Below are positions 62,455-64,000 of a stretch of 64,000 bases of DNA, one piece after another; the first letter of the stretch is position 1; each line of letters starts with the position of its first letter. The DNA is from Anseongella ginsenosidimutans (GTDB lineage Bacteria; Bacteroidota; Bacteroidia; Sphingobacteriales; Sphingobacteriaceae), in NCBI RefSeq assembly GCF_008033235.1, contig NZ_CP042432.1, positions 3,224,001-3,288,000 of the forward strand, written 5' to 3'. Under the pieces are notes generated by a model that made no database searches, had not been told where the DNA came from, and saw only the letters and a list, made by a program, of their open reading frames with translations. A program made the translations under genes and the position numbers.

Positions 62455-63090
62455 TCAATTCCGTTTAAAAAGATTGGCTTTCCCTTCCTTTCCTTTTAAC
62501 AAGCGTTCAATGTTTTTCTGGTGAGTGATCAGTACCAATACGCAAACGCAGATACCGAAAAGCACTACTGACCTTACCGGTTCCTTTATCACGAAAATGA
62601 TGACAATGGGATAAGCAAAACTTGCCATCATGGAACTCAGCGACACATATTTCGTCAGCAGCAGCATGACCACGAAAACAAGGACACAGTACAGGGCCGC
62701 CTCAGATTGTATCGCTAAAATCATTCCAAATAAAGTAGCAATTCCCTTTCCGCCGCGGAAACCGGCGTAGACGGGGAAAATGTGCCCCATCACAGCCGTA
62801 ATTCCTAATGAAAGCTGGAAGTTGATAAAAGGGATTGTGCCAGGATTATTGACACTAAAGATAAATGCGATATTGGTAGCGGCGAACCCTTTCAGAATAT
62901 CGATTACCATTACCGGGATCCCCGCCTTTTTTCCAAGTACCCGGAACGTATTGGTAGCTCCTGCGTTTCCGCTCCCATATTCGCGGATATCTATGCCGTA
63001 AAACACCTTGCCAAGCCACACAGCCGTGGGAATGGAACCTATCATGTAAGCAAGCAGCAAAGCCGTTAGTGAATGTGCAGGGATCATCAA
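62455..63090 (-). CDS. plsY: Acyl-phosphate glycerol-3-phosphate acyltransferase PlsY
   Basis: A 211-residue membrane enzyme with about five segments that transfers an acyl group from acyl-phosphate to glycerol-3-phosphate, the first step of phospholipid synthesis. Motifs are IREYGSGNAGATNTFRVLG, FPVYAGFRGGKGIAT and the third loop near the C-terminus. It may be read from its own promoter as well as with nadC. Confidence 0.95.
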   Translation of the reverse strand: MMIPAHSLTALLLAYMIGSIPTAVWLGKVFYGIDIREYGSGNAGATNTFRVLGKKAGIPVMVIDILKGFAATNIAFIFSVNNPGTIPFINFQLSLGITAVMGHIFPVYAGFRGGKGIATLFGMILAIQSEAALYCVLVFVVMLLLTKYVSLSSMMASFAYPIVIIFVIKEPVRSVVLFGICVCVLVLITHQKNIERLLKGKEGKANLFKRN

Positions 63091-63138
63091 TCTATCAATG
63101 TTCGATCAGTACGTAAAATACGGATTATTCTTTCATTG

Positions 63139-63146
63139 CAAAGGTA
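63139..63146 (-). promoter_or_regulatory. -7 element for plsY
   Basis: TACCTTTG on the minus strand fits TAnnTTTG and shares TACCTTTGCA with the ABC-F promoter. It lies in the 79-base nadC-plsY gap, 48 bases before the plsY ATG. Confidence 0.5.
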
Positions 63147-63169
63147 AAAATAGAAAATTGCCTGACACT

Positions 63170-64000
63170 TCAGTCAGCAATAACGGCCTTCAGGCTAAGA
63201 TCAAGGCTTTTAACTGAGTGGGTCAGCGCACCCATAGAAATAAAGTCGACCCCTGTCCCTGCATATTCGCGGATATTTCCCGAAGTGATTCCTCCCGATG
63301 CTTCGGTAACGAATCTTCCGTCAATCCGGGCAAGAGCGTCCTTCAGAGCTTCGGGACTGAAATTATCCAGGAGGATCCTGTCCACATTCCCCGTGTCCAG
63401 TACTTCTTCCAGTTCGGCGGCGTTCCTCACTTCGATCTCAACTTCAAGTGATTTGTTTTGTCTCTCCAGGTATTTCCGGCTTGCTTCGATGGCCTGCCGG
63501 ATGCCGCCGGCATAGTCCACGTGATTATCTTTGATCAATATCATATCATACAAGCCAAAGCGGTGGTTCACTCCCCCGCCTATCGTGACGGCCCATTTTT
63601 CCACGAAACGAATACACGGTGTGGTTTTGCGGGTGTCCAGCACTTTTGTACCGGTACCTTCCAGTTCGCGGGTGATCTCCCGGGTGAGGGTAGCAATCCC
63701 GCTCATCCGCTGCATACAGTTAAGCACCAGTCTTTCGGCGGTCAGGATCGCGCGGGCATCTCCTTCAACAGTAAGGACCACGTCGCCGGGATATACCTCA
63801 CTGCCGTCTTCAAGGTTTACCCTGACTTCCAGGCCGGGATGAACTTCACGGAAAATATGCAGCGCGAGTTCCACACCTGCAATCACCCCCTTTTCCTTAG
63901 CCAGCAGGCGGGCCTTTCCCCTCCTGTCTTCCGGTATCGTGGCCAGGGAAGTATGGTCGCCGTCACCCAGGTCTTCGGCCAGGGCTCGTTGTATAAATTG
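63170..64000 (-). CDS. nadC: Nicotinate-nucleotide pyrophosphorylase (5' end outside the window)
   Basis: At least 276 residues of quinolinate phosphoribosyltransferase, converting quinolinate and PRPP to nicotinate mononucleotide for NAD. The frame is open to the window edge and begins FIQRALAEDLGDGDHTS, the family's early conserved motif, so few residues are missing; the GTG at 63886 is internal. DTRKTTPCIRFVEKWAVTIGG, HRFGLYDMILIKDNH and EASGGITSGNIREYA are present. plsY and the M48 peptidase follow. Confidence 0.95.
   Translation of the reverse strand, partial: QFIQRALAEDLGDGDHTSLATIPEDRRGKARLLAKEKGVIAGVELALHIFREVHPGLEVRVNLEDGSEVYPGDVVLTVEGDARAILTAERLVLNCMQRMSGIATLTREITRELEGTGTKVLDTRKTTPCIRFVEKWAVTIGGGVNHRFGLYDMILIKDNHVDYAGGIRQAIEASRKYLERQNKSLEVEIEVRNAAELEEVLDTGNVDRILLDNFSPEALKDALARIDGRFVTEASGGITSGNIREYAGTGVDFISMGALTHSVKSLDLSLKAVIAD

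Overview
The window reads as a chromosomal segment of a Bacteroidota bacterium, most like the Sphingobacteriales/Chitinophagales side of the phylum; the genus cannot be fixed from sequence alone. Support comes from repeated TAnnTTTG (-7) promoter elements with few Shine-Dalgarno sites, a membrane LytS-type kinase paired with a LytTR regulator, families largely confined to this phylum (DUF4294, DUF3810, DUF3857-transglutaminase), a bacillithiol deacetylase (BshB1) and a PorE-like TPR/propeller/OmpA protein. Base composition looks close to half G+C by eye; it was not computed.

Layout. 1-4.1 kb: kinase/regulator pair and a Uup-like ABC-F ATPase. 4.3-10 kb: an FCD-type GntR regulator with a possible operator, then gyrA followed by two tandem TPR paralogues. 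10-19.5 kb: lipid A deacylase-like protein, Ppx/GppA, yajQ-nucleoside transporter-Gfo/Idh operon, small outer-membrane protein, Hsp20, GlcD-like oxidase with folB, glutaryl-CoA dehydrogenase. 19.5-27 kb: DUF3857/transglutaminase membrane protein and lysC-lysA-CPA2 antiporter. 27.5-32 kb: phosphohexomutase, a lipoprotein, Sco and cytochrome c in one operon, RNase P RNA, nucleoside hydrolase. 32-38.7 kb: lepA, folD, queE, PorE-like protein, kdsA. 38.9-45.8 kb: recQ, kdsD-manC, oxyR/katA. 46.3-47.7 kb: a complete IS3-family element. 48-59.6 kb: rlmB, dnaB, doxX, DUF4294-gpx-bshB1, rel, fur-purA-pabB-DUF3810. 60-64 kb: an amidohydrolase with unusual composition, then nadC (cut by the window end)-plsY-M48 peptidase.

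Functionally this is mostly core genome: replication and translation (gyrA, dnaB, recQ, lepA, rnpB, rlmB), KDO and mannose nucleotide supply for the envelope, lysine/diaminopimelate synthesis, folate (folB, folD, pabB), purine and NAD synthesis, (p)ppGpp control and peroxide/thiol defence (OxyR-KatA, glutathione-peroxidase-like protein, BshB1).

The unusual content lies between genes. Arrays of a degenerate 7-bp unit (ACTTTAA) studded with a GTTGC/GCAAC hairpin fill three intergenic intervals and run up to stop codons; the IS3 element sits in one of them with a TTC target duplication that restores the repeat exactly when removed. Three unrelated long palindromes (35.8, 59.6 and 61.5 kb) also lie at gene 3' ends, one looking like a TA-flanked MITE. 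An OxyR-type operator lies between oxyR and katA, and a cluster of DnaA-box-like nonamers lies upstream of dnaB. No CRISPR array, tRNA, prophage or recognisable defence island was seen, and no wholly new protein system could be supported.
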